Positions 42,588-53,300 of a stretch of 64,000 nt of DNA are shown one piece after another; the stretch's first letter is position 1, and each line of letters begins with the position of its first letter. Under the pieces are notes generated by a model. It did not search any database. It saw nothing but the letters and a program-made list of their open reading frames with translations, and was not told the DNA's origin. Origin of the DNA: Chitiniphilus eburneus (GTDB lineage: Bacteria; Pseudomonadota; Gammaproteobacteria; Burkholderiales; Chitinibacteraceae); the NCBI RefSeq assembly GCF_005048205.1, contig NZ_SUMF01000007.1:1-64000 (forward strand), in the 5' to 3' direction. A program made the position numbers and the translations under genes.

Positions 42588-43859
42588 TCACCGTTCACGC
42601 GCAGCCATGACCTCAGCCACGGTGTAGAAGGATCCGAAGACCAGGATTCTATCAGCTTCACCCGCTGCCTCACAGGCGGTACGGTAGGCGTCGCCGACGG
42701 TCGAATAGGAAGAGGTCCGGGCACGGGGCGCGGCCTGGCGCACCGTCTCTGCCAGAACGTCGGCACTGGCGGCGCGGGCGATGTCCGGCGCGGCCAGATG
42801 CCAGTGGTCGATGCGATCGGCCAGGATGGCCACCACGCCGGCGATATCCTTGTCGGCCATGGCGCCGAACACCGCATGGGTGTCGGCGGCATAACCCATG
42901 CCGTCGAGCGCCTGGCGCAGCGCGCGAGCGGCATGCGGGTTGTGCGCGACATCCAGCACCGTCTGCGGTCGTCCCGGCAGCACCTGGCAACGCGCCGGCC
43001 ACTCCACCTCCAGCAAGCCGCGCTTGATGTGCCCCAGGCCGACCGGCAGGCGCTCGCGGAGGTTGTCCAGCATGGCGATGGCCAATGCCGCGTTACCCAA
43101 CTGGTAAGGGCCACGCAGGGCCGGCAATGGCAGCGCATGGCGCTTGCCCGTGCGCGTGGCGCACATCCACTGGTTGCCCTCGCCTTCCTTCTGCCATTCG
43201 AAATCGCGCCCGATCAGCTGGAGGTCTGCTCCCTGCTGCGCAGCCACATCCAGTAACGCCTGCGGCGGGTTTGGGTCTGCACAGAGCGCAGGCTTGCCTG
43301 GCCGGAAGATCCCAGCTTTCTCAAACGCGATTTTTTCACGGGTGTTACCCAGATAGGATTGGTGGTCGAGATCGACATTGACGACGGCGGCAACGTCCGG
43401 AGCAAAGACATTGACCGCATCCAGTCGCCCGCCCAACCCCACCTCCATCACAGCGACATCCACGCCGGCGTCGATGAATTGCTTCATCGCGGCCAGCGTG
43501 CCGAACTCGAAATACGTCAGCGATACCTCGCCCCGCGCCGCTTCGACGGCGGCCAACGCGGCAACGATGTCGGCATCGGCCGCGGGGATCAGGTCGATAC
43601 GCACGCGCTCGTTGTAATGCAGCAGGTGCGGCGAGGTGTAGGTACCCACTTTGAAGCCGGCCGCGCGCAGCATGGCGGTAAGCATGGCGCATACCGACCC
43701 CTTGCCGTTGGTGCCGCCTACGGTGAGGACGGGAAAAGTGGGAAGCAGGCCCAGCGCGTCACGCACGCGGGCCACGCGCTCCAGCCCCATGTCGATCGCG
43801 CTGGGGTGGAGTTGCTCGAGATGGCGCAGCCATTCGTCGAGCGTGTCGGCGGAAAACAT
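42588..43859 (-). CDS. folC: folylpolyglutamate synthase / dihydrofolate synthase
   Basis: A 423-aa Mur-ligase-type enzyme adding glutamate to (dihydro)pteroate and folates. The ATP P-loop is TNGKGSVCAML; other blocks are YTSPHLLHYNERVRI, EVGLGGRLDAVN, DHQSYLGNT and VLDVAHNPHAARAL. It follows accD by 11 bp, as in E. coli. Confidence 0.96.
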   Translation of the reverse strand: MFSADTLDEWLRHLEQLHPSAIDMGLERVARVRDALGLLPTFPVLTVGGTNGKGSVCAMLTAMLRAAGFKVGTYTSPHLLHYNERVRIDLIPAADADIVAALAAVEAARGEVSLTYFEFGTLAAMKQFIDAGVDVAVMEVGLGGRLDAVNVFAPDVAAVVNVDLDHQSYLGNTREKIAFEKAGIFRPGKPALCADPNPPQALLDVAAQQGADLQLIGRDFEWQKEGEGNQWMCATRTGKRHALPLPALRGPYQLGNAALAIAMLDNLRERLPVGLGHIKRGLLEVEWPARCQVLPGRPQTVLDVAHNPHAARALRQALDGMGYAADTHAVFGAMADKDIAGVVAILADRIDHWHLAAPDIARAASADVLAETVRQAAPRARTSSYSTVGDAYRTACEAAGEADRILVFGSFYTVAEVMAARER

Positions 43860-43870
43860 CGATGGAAAAC

Positions 43871-44740
43871 TCAGACGGAAACGGCGGGCTGTTTGATCAG
43901 CAGCGTGAGCAACTGGGCGATCTGCAGGCGTAACTCGCGGCGGTCCACCACCATGTCGATGGCGCCCTTCTCCAGCAGGAACTCGGCACGCTGGAAGCCT
44001 TCCGGCAGCGTTTCGCGCACGGTCTGCTCGATCACGCGCGGGCCGGCAAAGCCGATCAACGCACCGGGTTCGCCCATGACCACGTCGCCCAGGAAGGCAA
44101 ACGATGCCGAGACGCCGCCCATGGTGGGATCGGTGAGCAACGAAATGAACGGCAGGCGTTTCTCCGCCAGCTTGGTCAGGATGGCACTGGTCTTGGCCAT
44201 CTGCATCAGCGAGGTCAGGCCTTCCTGCATCCGCGCGCCGCCAGAGGCCGAGACACAGATGAAGGGCACGCCGTTCTCGATGGCGACCTGCACGCCGCGC
44301 ACGAAGCGCTCGCCCACCACGGACCCCATCGAGCCGTTGACGAAGCCGTACTCGAAGACCGCCACCACCACCGGCACCGAGTGGATGGCGCCCTGCATCA
44401 CCACCATGGCGTCGTCTTCGCCGACGCTTTCCTTGAAGCTGTCGAGCTGGTCGCTATAGCGCTTGACGGCCTTGAACTTGAGGATGTCCACCGGCCGCAC
44501 TTCCGCGCCGATCTCGAAACGCCCTTCCGCGTCCAGCATCAGATCCAGGCGGCGACGCGCGGAGATGCGGTTGTGGAAATTGCACTTCGGACAGACGTCG
44601 AGGTTGTTTTCCAGATCGGTGCGATACAGCACCGAGCCGCAAGCGGAACACTTGTGCCACAGGCCTTCCGGCACGGCGGACTTGGTTCCCGGCTCACGAC
44701 TTTTGATCTTGGGCGGCAGCAATTTTTGCAACCAGCTCAT
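43871..44740 (-). CDS. accD: acetyl-CoA carboxylase, carboxyltransferase beta subunit
   Basis: A 289-aa subunit that with AccA transfers carboxyl from biotin to acetyl-CoA in fatty acid synthesis. An N-terminal Cys4 zinc finger (C31, C34, C50, C53) is followed by the crotonase-like carboxyltransferase fold ([35 protein letters not shown]). It lies 110 bp downstream of trpA. Confidence 0.96.
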   Translation of the reverse strand: MSWLQKLLPPKIKSREPGTKSAVPEGLWHKCSACGSVLYRTDLENNLDVCPKCNFHNRISARRRLDLMLDAEGRFEIGAEVRPVDILKFKAVKRYSDQLDSFKESVGEDDAMVVMQGAIHSVPVVVAVFEYGFVNGSMGSVVGERFVRGVQVAIENGVPFICVSASGGARMQEGLTSLMQMAKTSAILTKLAEKRLPFISLLTDPTMGGVSASFAFLGDVVMGEPGALIGFAGPRVIEQTVRETLPEGFQRAEFLLEKGAIDMVVDRRELRLQIAQLLTLLIKQPAVSV

Positions 44741-44850
44741 GGTTCTCTCCTTGGAGCCTGTCTTGTTGGGTCTTGGCGTCGCGATGGCCGCATGGCCCGG
44801 TCGCGCCGCTGTTCAGCGCCTGCGTGCCAACGCATGCAGGATGAACCGAA

Positions 44851-45654
44851 TCAGGCGCGCGCGGTATCCATCGCGGCGCGTACGCTGGCCAGGAAGGCGG
44901 TCAGGCGCTCGGCCAGGCCCTCCTCGCCCGCTTCCACTTCCTGCACCAGCCGCGAGCCGATCACCACGGCGTCGGCCACCTGGGCCACGCGGCGCGCCGA
45001 ATCGGCATCGCGAATACCGAAGCCCACGCCGATCGGCAGCGACAGATGCTGCTTGAGCATGGCCAGCTTGCTCGCCACGCTGTCGATATCCAGGTTGGCC
45101 GAACCGGTGACGCCCTTGAGCGATACGTAATACACATAACCGCTGGCCAGCCGCGCCGCGGCCTTGAGGCGCGACTCCGGCGTGGTCGGCGCCAGCAGGA
45201 AAATCTGGTCCAGCCCATGCGCGCGCAGCACGCCGCTGCATTCCTCGGCCTCTTCGGGCGGCAGATCCACGGTCAGCACGCCATCGACCCCGGCCGCCTT
45301 CGCCGCGACGGCAAACGCCTCGTAGCCCATCGCCTCGACCGGGTTGGCGTAACCCATCAGCACCACCGGGGTATCGGCGTCGCGCTGGCGGAACTCGGCC
45401 ACCATGGCCAGCACCTGACGCAGCGACACCTTGTGCGCGAGCGCACGTTCGCTGGCGCGCTGGATCACCGGGCCATCGGCCATCGGATCGGAAAACGGCA
45501 CCCCAAGTTCAAGGATGTCGGCACCGCCGGCGACCAACGCGTGCATCAGTGCCACGGTCAGCCCCGGGCGGGGGTCGCCCGCGGTGATGAACGGGATCAG
45601 CGCCTGGCGCTGCTGCGACGCCAACTGCGAAAAGACTTTCTGGATTCTGGACAT
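44851..45654 (-). CDS. trpA: tryptophan synthase alpha chain
   Basis: A 267-aa TIM barrel that splits indole-glycerol phosphate. The catalytic acids E49 ([13 protein letters not shown]) and D60 (MADGP) have the same numbers as in Salmonella. [10 protein letters not shown] and the phosphate loop GVTGS and VIGSRLV are also present. It is separated from trpB by 51 bp containing a palindrome. Confidence 0.96.
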   Translation of the reverse strand: MSRIQKVFSQLASQQRQALIPFITAGDPRPGLTVALMHALVAGGADILELGVPFSDPMADGPVIQRASERALAHKVSLRQVLAMVAEFRQRDADTPVVLMGYANPVEAMGYEAFAVAAKAAGVDGVLTVDLPPEEAEECSGVLRAHGLDQIFLLAPTTPESRLKAAARLASGYVYYVSLKGVTGSANLDIDSVASKLAMLKQHLSLPIGVGFGIRDADSARRVAQVADAVVIGSRLVQEVEAGEEGLAERLTAFLASVRAAMDTARA

Positions 45655-45676
45655 GGGTCTGGTTCTGATATGCGAC

Positions 45677-45694
45677 GAGGGCGCATGCGCCCTC
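45677..45694. repeat. 18-bp perfect palindrome between trpB and trpA
   Basis: GAGGGCGCATGCGCCCTC reads the same on both strands and lies in the 51-bp trpB-trpA spacer. It would form a hairpin in the mRNA or bind a dimeric protein. No U-tract follows, so simple termination is unlikely. Confidence 0.55.
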
Positions 45695-45705
45695 CGTCCG
45701 ATTGA

Positions 45706-46917
45706 TTAGAGCTGGATGCCTTCCATGCGCGCGATGGTGGGAATGTCCTTGTCGCCACGACCGGACAGGTTGACCAGGATGATCTGATCGCTCGGCAACG
45801 TGGCCGCCAGCTTGCTGGCATGCGCCAGGGCGTGGCTGGATTCCAGCGCGGGAATGATGCCCTCGTAGCGGCACAGGTCATGGAAAGCCGCGAGTGCCTC
45901 GGCATCGGTTGCCGCCACGTACTCGGCGCGCTCGATGTCCTTGAGGTAGCTGTGCTCCGGGCCCACGCCGGGGTAATCCAGGCCGGCGGAGATGGAATGG
46001 GTTTCGATGATCTGGCCGTCCGGGTCCTGCATCAGGTAGGTACGGTTGCCGTGCAGCACGCCCGGCTTGGCATTGGCGGTCAGTGGAGCGGCATGGCGGC
46101 CGGTTTCCAGCCCGTCGCCACCGGCTTCGACGCCGATCAGCCGCACACCCGGAACATCGATGTAGGGATGGAAGATGCCGATGGCATTCGAGCCACCGCC
46201 GACACATGCCACGACGGCATCCGGCTGGCGACCGATCAGGTCGATCATCTGCGTCTTGCATTCTTCGCCGATCACGCACTGGAAATCGCGCACCAGCATG
46301 GGATACGGGTGCGGCCCGGCACACGTGCCGATGATGTAGTAGGTGCTGTCGACATTGGTCACCCAGTCGCGCATCGCCTCGTTCATCGCATCCTTCAAGG
46401 TCTTGGAACCCGACGACACGGCGACGACCTGCGCGCCCAGCAGCTTCATGCGGAACACATTGGGCGATTGCCGCGCCACGTCTTCCGCGCCCATGTAGAC
46501 CACGCATTCCAGGCCGTAGCGCGCCGCCACGGTGGCGGATGCCACGCCATGCTGGCCGGCACCCGTTTCGGCGATCACCCGCTTCTTGCCCATGCGGCGC
46601 GCCAGCAGCGCCTGGCCAATGGTGTTGTTCACCTTGTGCGCGCCAGTGTGGTTGAGGTCTTCGCGCTTCAGATAGATCTGCGCGCCGCCGATCTCTTCGG
46701 ACCAGCGCTTGGCGTGATAGATCGGGCTGGGGCGGCCGACGTAATGCTTGAGTTCGTAGCGGAACTCCGCCATGAAATCCGCGTCGTTGATGGCCTTTTC
46801 GTATTCGATGCGCAGCTCGTCGAGCGCGGGCATCAGCGTCTCGGCCACGTAGATGCCGCCGAACTGGCCAAAGTGGCCACGCGGGTCCGGCTGGTCGTAA
46901 CGCAGGAAATCGTTCAT
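45706..46917 (-). CDS. trpB: tryptophan synthase beta chain
   Basis: A 403-aa PLP enzyme joining indole and serine. The PLP lysine is K95 in HTGAHKVNN; the phosphate-binding loop is [10 protein letters not shown]; other blocks are [13 protein letters not shown] and [10 protein letters not shown]. The ATG at 46917 follows trpF by 13 bp. A full-length type 1 TrpB. Confidence 0.97.
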   Translation of the reverse strand: MNDFLRYDQPDPRGHFGQFGGIYVAETLMPALDELRIEYEKAINDADFMAEFRYELKHYVGRPSPIYHAKRWSEEIGGAQIYLKREDLNHTGAHKVNNTIGQALLARRMGKKRVIAETGAGQHGVASATVAARYGLECVVYMGAEDVARQSPNVFRMKLLGAQVVAVSSGSKTLKDAMNEAMRDWVTNVDSTYYIIGTCAGPHPYPMLVRDFQCVIGEECKTQMIDLIGRQPDAVVACVGGGSNAIGIFHPYIDVPGVRLIGVEAGGDGLETGRHAAPLTANAKPGVLHGNRTYLMQDPDGQIIETHSISAGLDYPGVGPEHSYLKDIERAEYVAATDAEALAAFHDLCRYEGIIPALESSHALAHASKLAATLPSDQIILVNLSGRGDKDIPTIARMEGIQL

Positions 46918-46930
46918 GTCTTTCACTCCA

Positions 46931-47548
46931 TCAGGCCGCGCGCACCGCATCGATGAACGCCGCAATCCGTTCCAAATCCTTGACACCCTTCGCCGACTCC
47001 ACACCGCTGGAAACGTCCACGGCCCATGGGCTCACGCGGTTGACCGCATTGCGCACATTGTCGGGATCAAGACCGCCGGAGAGCACCAGCGGCAGCGGTA
47101 GATCGGGGGGCAACAACCGCCAGTCGAAGGCTTCGCCGGTACCGCCGGGCACGCCGTCCACGAAGGCATCGACCAGCAGACCACGCGCATCGGCATAGCG
47201 AGCCGCGTATTCTAACAAATTTACATCCGGTTTTACCCGCACGGCTTTCAGGTACGGTCGCGAGAACGCGCGGCAGTAAGCGGGCGCTTCGTCGCCATGA
47301 AACTGCAGCAAATCCAGCGGGACGCTCGCCAGCACCTCGCGCACGAAGGCCGGTTCGGCATTCACGAACAGCCCCACGCTACTGACGAAAGGCGGCAAGG
47401 CGGCGCATACCGCCGCCGCGGTGGCGATATCGACATTGCGGGGGCTGGGGCCATAGAACACCAGCCCGATCGCATCGGCGCCCAGTCGGGCGGCCTGGCG
47501 CGCCGTGGCGGCATCACGCAGGCCGCAAATCTTGATTCGTGCAGTCAT
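46931..47548 (-). CDS. trpF: phosphoribosylanthranilate isomerase
   Basis: A 205-aa TIM barrel converting PRA to CdRP. Catalytic Cys and Asp are in KICGLRD and [25 protein letters not shown] and [10 protein letters not shown] are typical. It is a separate gene (not fused to trpC) leading the trpFBA group after truA; trpC, trpD and trpE are not in the window. Confidence 0.95.
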   Translation of the reverse strand: MTARIKICGLRDAATARQAARLGADAIGLVFYGPSPRNVDIATAAAVCAALPPFVSSVGLFVNAEPAFVREVLASVPLDLLQFHGDEAPAYCRAFSRPYLKAVRVKPDVNLLEYAARYADARGLLVDAFVDGVPGGTGEAFDWRLLPPDLPLPLVLSGGLDPDNVRNAVNRVSPWAVDVSSGVESAKGVKDLERIAAFIDAVRAA

Positions 47549-47566
47549 GAGGGGTCCGGAGCTGGA

Positions 47567-48349
47567 TCAGATCATGCCGTGACGGGGATCGGGCTCGCCC
47601 GGCAAGCCAAACTCGGCGGGGTAGCTCACCCCGGCCAGATAGAGGCCGTCGGGCATGAAGGTGGGTGGCGCGATACTGCGATCACGCGCGGCAAGCAGTT
47701 CGTCCATCCATTGCGGCGGACGATTGCCTTTTGCCACGTGGAGCAGCGCGCCCATGATATTGCGCACCATGTGGTGCAGGAAAGCATTGGCGGAGAAATC
47801 CAGTACCACCATCCGCCCGTCGGCATGGAGGTCGAGCTTGTGCAATGTCTTGACCGGCGTCCTGGCCTGGCATTCCGCGGCACGGAAGCTGGAAAAATCG
47901 TGGGTTCCCAACAAGCGCTGCGCGGCCTCGCGCATGGCCTCCAGATCCAGCGCCTGATGTGTCCAGCCGACACGCCCGGCCATCAGCGCGGGCCGCACCG
48001 GATGATTCAGCAACAGATAGCGATAATGGCGTGCCATGGCGGAAAAACGGGCATGGAACGAATCCGGGACTTCCCTTGCCCACAGCACCGCCACCGCCGG
48101 CGGCAGAAAGCTGTTCACGCCACGCACCCAGGCTGTCAACGGTCGCGAAGCATCGGTTTCGAAGTGGGCGATCTGGCGGGTGGCGTGCACGCCGGCATCG
48201 GTACGCCCCGCCGCATGCAACCGCACCGCATGCCCTGCCATGCGCGACAATGCACCCTCCAGCGCGATCTGAACCGTGGGCTGATCCGGCTGAATCTGCC
48301 AGCCGGCAAAAGCACGACCATCGTATTCGATGGCGATCGCGTATTTCAT
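47567..48349 (-). CDS. truA: tRNA pseudouridine(38-40) synthase
   Basis: A 260-aa enzyme modifying the anticodon arm. The catalytic Asp is D51 in GRTDAGVHA; YDGRAFAGWQ, FHARFSAMARHYRY and FLHHMVRNIMG are family blocks. It is placed between an EcfT-like gene and trpF, matching the fimV-truA-trpF order of related genomes. Confidence 0.96.
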   Translation of the reverse strand: MKYAIAIEYDGRAFAGWQIQPDQPTVQIALEGALSRMAGHAVRLHAAGRTDAGVHATRQIAHFETDASRPLTAWVRGVNSFLPPAVAVLWAREVPDSFHARFSAMARHYRYLLLNHPVRPALMAGRVGWTHQALDLEAMREAAQRLLGTHDFSSFRAAECQARTPVKTLHKLDLHADGRMVVLDFSANAFLHHMVRNIMGALLHVAKGNRPPQWMDELLAARDRSIAPPTFMPDGLYLAGVSYPAEFGLPGEPDPRHGMI

Positions 48350-48358
48350 CTGTTTGGA

Positions 48359-49000
48359 CTAGCGCAGCATCAAGACCAGCGTGGCAATCACCCCCAGCAG
48401 GATCGCGCTCAGCAGCGCGCGTTGCCGGGGCCCGAGGGCGGAAGGCGGCCATTGTAAGGCAAGGGGCACTCCGGCGTCCCACTCCCGGTCGTCGGACAAT
48501 GCCCGCCACAAGCGACGCCACCCCGGGCGTTCGTCGAGGAAGCGGTCGGCATACGCCAGCGTGAGCGCCAGCCGCAACGCGGCCCGGCGCCGATCCAACC
48601 CCAGAAACGACAATGGCGCGGCCAGAACATGCATGCCTTCGAACAAGGCCTCTCGCGCCATCCCACCAAGCAGCCATTGCAGGCTGAGCACGATACCCAC
48701 CAGGCGCAATGCCTGGATACCCCCGGCCAGCAACCCTTCCTGCGTCGGCGACCAGCCATGAGGCCACAGATACTGGCCTGGCACACTCCAGCCATACACC
48801 AGGACCAGCGCGAGCAGCAGCATCCGCATTCGACGCAACGCGTGCAGCAGCCGATGCGGTGAACGCCATGCCAGCCACGCCGCACAGGCTGCGACCCCAA
48901 AGCAAAGTGGCGTGGGCCGCATCCACTGCACGCCACACGCCACCCAGAACCAGCACAGCATGCGCTGGGCCGGATGGGCCCAGGCGCCGCCGCTTTTCAT
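48359..49000 (-). CDS. EcfT/CbiQ-like transmembrane protein, orphan
   Basis: A 213-aa polytopic membrane protein with four to five hydrophobic helices. The central part (GGMAREALFEGMHVLAAPLSFLGLDRRRAALRL) resembles the coupling helices of CbiQ/EcfT proteins, which link substrate-binding S components to ABC ATPases for vitamin or metal uptake. No ATPase or S component is beside it, so its partner is unknown. ATG 49000 overlaps the fimV stop by one base; a GTG one codon earlier is possible. The family call is from pattern only. Confidence 0.62.
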   Translation of the reverse strand: MKSGGAWAHPAQRMLCWFWVACGVQWMRPTPLCFGVAACAAWLAWRSPHRLLHALRRMRMLLLALVLVYGWSVPGQYLWPHGWSPTQEGLLAGGIQALRLVGIVLSLQWLLGGMAREALFEGMHVLAAPLSFLGLDRRRAALRLALTLAYADRFLDERPGWRRLWRALSDDREWDAGVPLALQWPPSALGPRQRALLSAILLGVIATLVLMLR

Positions 49001-51648
49001 CACAGCGAATCGAGCAGGCTGCGGGCCTCCCCTTGCTGCATTGCATTTCCTTCCGCCAGCGCTTCCTGAAGGATTTCCCGTGCGCCTTCCACATCGCCCA
49101 TGTCGATATAGGCGCGCGCCAGATCGATCTTGGTCTGAACCGGGTCCTCGGCCGAGAAGTCGAGTTCGTTGACCGTATCCTGATCCAGGTTGATCGGTGT
49201 GGGTGCTGGCGTTTGGGTAGCAGTCGGCACGGAGGTATCGTCCAGGTTGAAATCAAAGTCGAGGTCGATGCCTTCGCTGCCTGCCGGCGCCTGCTCAACG
49301 GGGGACAAGGCGGAAAGATCCAGATCGAAGTCGCCAGCCGTGGCCGGCGCAGCGGCTGTTTCGGCCACCGGGTCGGCCAACGTCGGACGATCCAGGTCCA
49401 GGTTGAAGTCAAGGTCGTTGAATGCATCCGGCTCGGCGGCGGGCTCCGGAGCCGGGGCGGCCAGATCCAGCGGCTCCTCCAGCGCATCCGGAGCGAATTG
49501 TGCTTCCGGTGCGGCCGGCGCGGCCACCTCCGGCACCACGAAGGCATCCAGATCGAAGTCGAGATCGGCAGCCTTCGCGGGCGCCGGCTCTGGCGCGGCA
49601 ACCTGCTGTGGCTGCGCGGGTTCGTCGAAGCCCAGGTCCAGATCCAGCGCTGCCGCCGATGCGGCGGCAGCGGCTGTCCCCGCTGCTGCCGGCGCAAAGC
49701 TGGCAGCAGGCGTGGTATCGACAAAGCCCTGTGCATCCGCCCCGCCATGGCCGTCCTTGCGGGCATAGAGCGGGTTTTCCGGATCGATGTTGCGACCCAG
49801 GTAAGACGCTTGCTCCCAGACCGGGCCATGGCCATTGGTATTGGCAAACAGATCGGCGGCGATTTCCTCGAACGAGGTCCGATCCTTGCGCGCGGAGTAG
49901 ATTTCCAGCAGCTTCATGCGGATTTCGTTGCGCGACGGATCCTTGGACAACGCATCTTTGAGGATTTCCTCCGCCTGGGTATCGCGACCATAGGCCATGT
50001 AGACCTCGGCCTCGGCAATCGGGTCGACCTCATCGGTATCGATGGTGCCCAAACCCTGGCGGCTGAAGTCGGTCAGGAAGGAATTCTCGGTCGGCTGGGT
50101 GCTGATCACCGCGCCGCCGGTATTGCCCAGCACCGTGTTCGGCTTGAGGTCGCCACCGGTGATGATGCTGTCCTCGAACACCGCCGGACGACGGCGGCGT
50201 GCCCAGATCAGGCCACCAACACCGAGCGCCAGCACGGCAATGCCGCCCACCAGCAGCATCGAGTTGCTCAGCAGGCTGTCGAGGAAGGATTCCTCTTCCG
50301 CCGGCGCCTCGATCTGCACCGGGGCGCGGCGTCGCTTCTTCGGCGCCGAGGCGGGCTCGCTTGCCACCGGGGCCACGACGGCTGCCGAAGCGGCCGACGC
50401 GGTCACTGCCGCAGCGCTGGATGCCACCACCGGCGTCGGCTCGGGGGTCGGGACAGCAGTCGGTGTCGGCGTTGGCACAGACGTCGGGGTCGGAGTCGGT
50501 TTGGCGGCAGCCGGTGTCGACACTGCCTTGCCCTGGCCCTTCAGCGCCAGCATCTTCTCCATGTCGCGAACCGTCTTTTCCAGTTCGCCAACGCGCTGAT
50601 TGGCCTCGGTCAAGGCCTTCTGCCTTGCCACGGCCTCTTCTTCAAGACTGCGGATGCGGGCCTGGGCATCGCCCTTGCCACCCTTGTCGACCCCCTTCGA
50701 AAGCCGCAAGGTGTCGCGATTTTCGGCCTGGGCGGCGCCCTTGTCTTCGACCTGGGCGGAAATCTTGCCCGATGCGCTCTGGCCTTGCTCGGCGCTCGGG
50801 CCGGTGGTTGCGGCATCGGCGACGCGCTGGCGATAGGCGCGCCAGTTTTCGGCCTGCAACCGGATTTCCTTCGCGGCTTCGGCGCGGGGAACGGCCTCGA
50901 TCTCTTCGCGGCCCGGCACGCGCAGGATCTTCCCGCGCTTGAGCCGATTCATGTTGCCGGCAAAAGCATCCTGATTATTGCGGTAGAGCGCGACTAGCAC
51001 CTGATCGAGGTTGACGCCCTCGGGGCGGACCGCGCCGGCGATCGACGACAAGGTATCCCCGGCCTTGACGCGATATTGGTCGGCGCCTGCCTGCTCGCCG
51101 GCACTGGCTTGCGGCGCCGCAGTGGCGCGCGAGGAGCGGGTGGGCTCTGCGGCGGGGCGCGCGGCGGCCGCAGGTGCGGGAGTTGCACCGGCCTTGCCGG
51201 ACAATCGGCCGGGCAACGCGGTCGGCGCGGTGGCACGCGCGGCGCTGTAATCGACCGGGTCGATCAGCGCGGTGTATTCACGCTGGATATGCCCGTTGGC
51301 CCAATTGAGCTCCACCAGCAGGTCCAGGAACGGCTCGCTGATGGGTTGAGCCGAGCTGACCGCAACGTAGTACTGTCCACCCGCCCGCTTTTCGATATTC
51401 AGGCGCAGGCCCAGCGATGGTGGCGGGTACTGGATCTGAGCGGTGGAAAATGCCGCCGGCGAAGCCAGGCTGACGACCAGCGAGTCGGCCTCTTCAGCCG
51501 CAACGGACACGAGGTCGATTTCCCCACGAAACGGCTGCCCCAGGCCGGACTGCACGTTCAGCCGACCCAGCCCTGCCGCATTCAAATAAAACGGCGTGGC
51601 CAGCATCATGGCCAAAACGCAGGCCTTGATCTTTGGTTTGCTCAGCAC
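49000..51648 (-). CDS. fimV: FimV/HubP-family polar hub protein
   Basis: An 882-aa inner-membrane protein organising the cell pole and type IV pilus function. Residues about 1-25 are a signal peptide. A FimV N-terminal domain (AAGLGRLNVQSGLGQPFRGEIDL) follows, then a LysM module (about 190-245; YRVKAGDTLSSIA), a coiled coil (about 325-375), a Pro/Thr linker, one membrane helix (about 470-490), acidic DLDFD-type repeats in the cytoplasm and a C-terminal TPR-like FimV domain. The start is placed at GTG 51648 because GGGGGAA precedes it; ATG 51669 has no ribosome site. Confidence 0.92.
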   Translation of the reverse strand: MLSKPKIKACVLAMMLATPFYLNAAGLGRLNVQSGLGQPFRGEIDLVSVAAEEADSLVVSLASPAAFSTAQIQYPPPSLGLRLNIEKRAGGQYYVAVSSAQPISEPFLDLLVELNWANGHIQREYTALIDPVDYSAARATAPTALPGRLSGKAGATPAPAAAARPAAEPTRSSRATAAPQASAGEQAGADQYRVKAGDTLSSIAGAVRPEGVNLDQVLVALYRNNQDAFAGNMNRLKRGKILRVPGREEIEAVPRAEAAKEIRLQAENWRAYRQRVADAATTGPSAEQGQSASGKISAQVEDKGAAQAENRDTLRLSKGVDKGGKGDAQARIRSLEEEAVARQKALTEANQRVGELEKTVRDMEKMLALKGQGKAVSTPAAAKPTPTPTSVPTPTPTAVPTPEPTPVVASSAAAVTASAASAAVVAPVASEPASAPKKRRRAPVQIEAPAEEESFLDSLLSNSMLLVGGIAVLALGVGGLIWARRRRPAVFEDSIITGGDLKPNTVLGNTGGAVISTQPTENSFLTDFSRQGLGTIDTDEVDPIAEAEVYMAYGRDTQAEEILKDALSKDPSRNEIRMKLLEIYSARKDRTSFEEIAADLFANTNGHGPVWEQASYLGRNIDPENPLYARKDGHGGADAQGFVDTTPAASFAPAAAGTAAAAASAAALDLDLGFDEPAQPQQVAAPEPAPAKAADLDFDLDAFVVPEVAAPAAPEAQFAPDALEEPLDLAAPAPEPAAEPDAFNDLDFNLDLDRPTLADPVAETAAAPATAGDFDLDLSALSPVEQAPAGSEGIDLDFDFNLDDTSVPTATQTPAPTPINLDQDTVNELDFSAEDPVQTKIDLARAYIDMGDVEGAREILQEALAEGNAMQQGEARSLLDSL

Positions 51649-51871
51649 GATTTCCCCCAGTTGGCTCATTTATTACGGCCGATATACGCAGCTTACATCG
51701 GGTGGTGAACATATCATCTGCCACAACGGCCACGCAAGGCAGAGCAAGGGCTCGGCGCGCGGTGTTGCAGATATGGCAAAGACCCTCAATTTCGACAGGG
51801 CAACCCCCAACAACACAACAATTACTTAGTCAAGCACGACCAATCCGAAAAGAATACCGAACATCTGCTAA

Positions 51872-52762
51872 TTAGCATTCAATTTGCCGTCGGGAAGGAA
51901 CAGATTGCAGTTGCCAGTGGGAAAACGCCCAGTCCCAGCAGTCGGCGGCACTTGCCCGTATCAACGTAACCGGCGGTCGCTGCCCCAGCAGCACCAACAC
52001 TCTATATAGCGTCTCGCTCACCCGATCCGGGTCCAAAGGTGCAGCCAGGGTCTGCTTGCTGAGTTTCTCACCGGCTTCATTGACCAGCACGGGGATATGC
52101 GCATAGTGCGGCTGCGGGAAACCCAGCAGACGCTGCAAGTGGATTTGTCGCGGCGTGGAATCCAGCAGATCGGCACCCCGCACCACGGCGTTGACTCCCT
52201 GCTCGGCATCATCGACCACCACTGCCAATTGATAGGCAAACAGTCCATCGCCGCGGCGTACGACGAAATCCCCGACATCGCTTTGCAGACGCTGGCCGCA
52301 TTCGCCCTGCACCGCATCGGGGAAAACGACCGGCTCGTCGTCGACCCGCACCCGCCAGGCCCGCAATGGCCGGCCTGGCGCCATCCCGGTACGACAGGTG
52401 CCAGGATAGACCGGCCCCTCTATGCCGGCATGGGCAATCGCCGCCACCTCCTTGCGCGAGCAACTGCATGGATACACGGCCCCGGATGCCATCAGGCGTG
52501 CCAGCGCCGCTTCGTATCGATCAATGCGGTCGCTTTGCCGGATGGGCTCCTCATCCCACTGAAAGCCATACTGCTCCAGCACGGCGATGATGCCGGCCGC
52601 GGCACCCGCCATCATCCTGGGCGGATCGAGGTCCTCGATGCGCAGCAACCAATCGCCCCCTCGCACCTTTGCCTCCAGATAACTGGCGACCGCGGCCATC
52701 AGCGAACCAAGATGCAGTGCACCGGTGGGACTGGGCGCAAAACGGCCTCGATAGCGCGGCAT
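51872..52762 (-). CDS. gluQRS: glutamyl-Q tRNA(Asp) synthetase
   Basis: A 296-aa truncated glutamyl-tRNA synthetase that attaches glutamate to queuosine 34 of tRNA-Asp. The class I HIGH motif appears as HLGS ([13 protein letters not shown]), the KMSKS motif as KLSKQ, and a zinc motif as CSCSRKEV...YPGTC. It lacks the anticodon-binding domain, as the family does. ATG 52762 is chosen; GTG 52789 is in frame. Confidence 0.94.
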   Translation of the reverse strand: MPRYRGRFAPSPTGALHLGSLMAAVASYLEAKVRGGDWLLRIEDLDPPRMMAGAAAGIIAVLEQYGFQWDEEPIRQSDRIDRYEAALARLMASGAVYPCSCSRKEVAAIAHAGIEGPVYPGTCRTGMAPGRPLRAWRVRVDDEPVVFPDAVQGECGQRLQSDVGDFVVRRGDGLFAYQLAVVVDDAEQGVNAVVRGADLLDSTPRQIHLQRLLGFPQPHYAHIPVLVNEAGEKLSKQTLAAPLDPDRVSETLYRVLVLLGQRPPVTLIRASAADCWDWAFSHWQLQSVPSRRQIEC

Positions 52763-52873
52763 GTGACTCGAAACGGAACTGGCTCCCACGTTGTTACTCT
52801 TGTTGCGGCAGGCTTTGATAAAATAGCGGGCTATTTTCCGGCATTCGCCCGTTCTTCAGAAAGGATTTCCTTC

Positions 52874-53197
52874 ATGACCTACGTAGTCACCGACGCCTGT
52901 GTGAAGTGCAAGTACACCGATTGCGTGGATGTCTGTCCCGTCGATTGCTTTCACGAAGGCCCCAATTTTCTGGTGATCGATCCGGACGAATGCATCGATT
53001 GCACGCTGTGCGTCGCGGAATGCCCGGTCGAGGCGATCTACGCGGAGGACGACGTGCCTGAGAACATGCTCGACTATATCCCGCTGAACGCCGAGCTTGC
53101 CAAGGAATGGCCCACCATCGTCGAGAAGAAGGATCCGCTCGCCGACCACGAGGAATGGTCGGGGGTGACCGGCAAGATTCACCTGGTGGAACGCTGA
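52874..53197 (+). CDS. fdxA: 7Fe ferredoxin FdxA
   Basis: A 107-aa electron carrier with a 3Fe-4S and a 4Fe-4S cluster. The Cys ligands are in [17 protein letters not shown] and [15 protein letters not shown], and the C-terminal extension ([10 protein letters not shown]) is typical of the Azotobacter FdI/FdxA type. An AGAAAGGA site precedes ATG 52874. It is divergent from gluQRS. A small AT-rich inverted repeat (AAAATAG/CTATTTT, 52821-52838) overlaps the likely promoter. Confidence 0.95.
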   Translation: MTYVVTDACVKCKYTDCVDVCPVDCFHEGPNFLVIDPDECIDCTLCVAECPVEAIYAEDDVPENMLDYIPLNAELAKEWPTIVEKKDPLADHEEWSGVTGKIHLVER

Positions 53198-53252
53198 TCC
53201 CGCCGGCAAACCGCCCCGGGCCACGGCACCGCGCCATGAATCTGGCCCCCAC

Positions 53253-53282
53253 TTGAGGCGGCTCGCGAAAACGTACTATACT
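53253..53282 (+). promoter_or_regulatory. promoter of the rpsF operon
   Basis: TTGAGG (53253-53258) and TATACT (53277-53282) are 18 bp apart, a good sigma-70 arrangement 66 bp before the rpsF ATG. Confidence 0.65.
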
Positions 53283-53300
53283 CGCGGGCTTACTTCCCTT

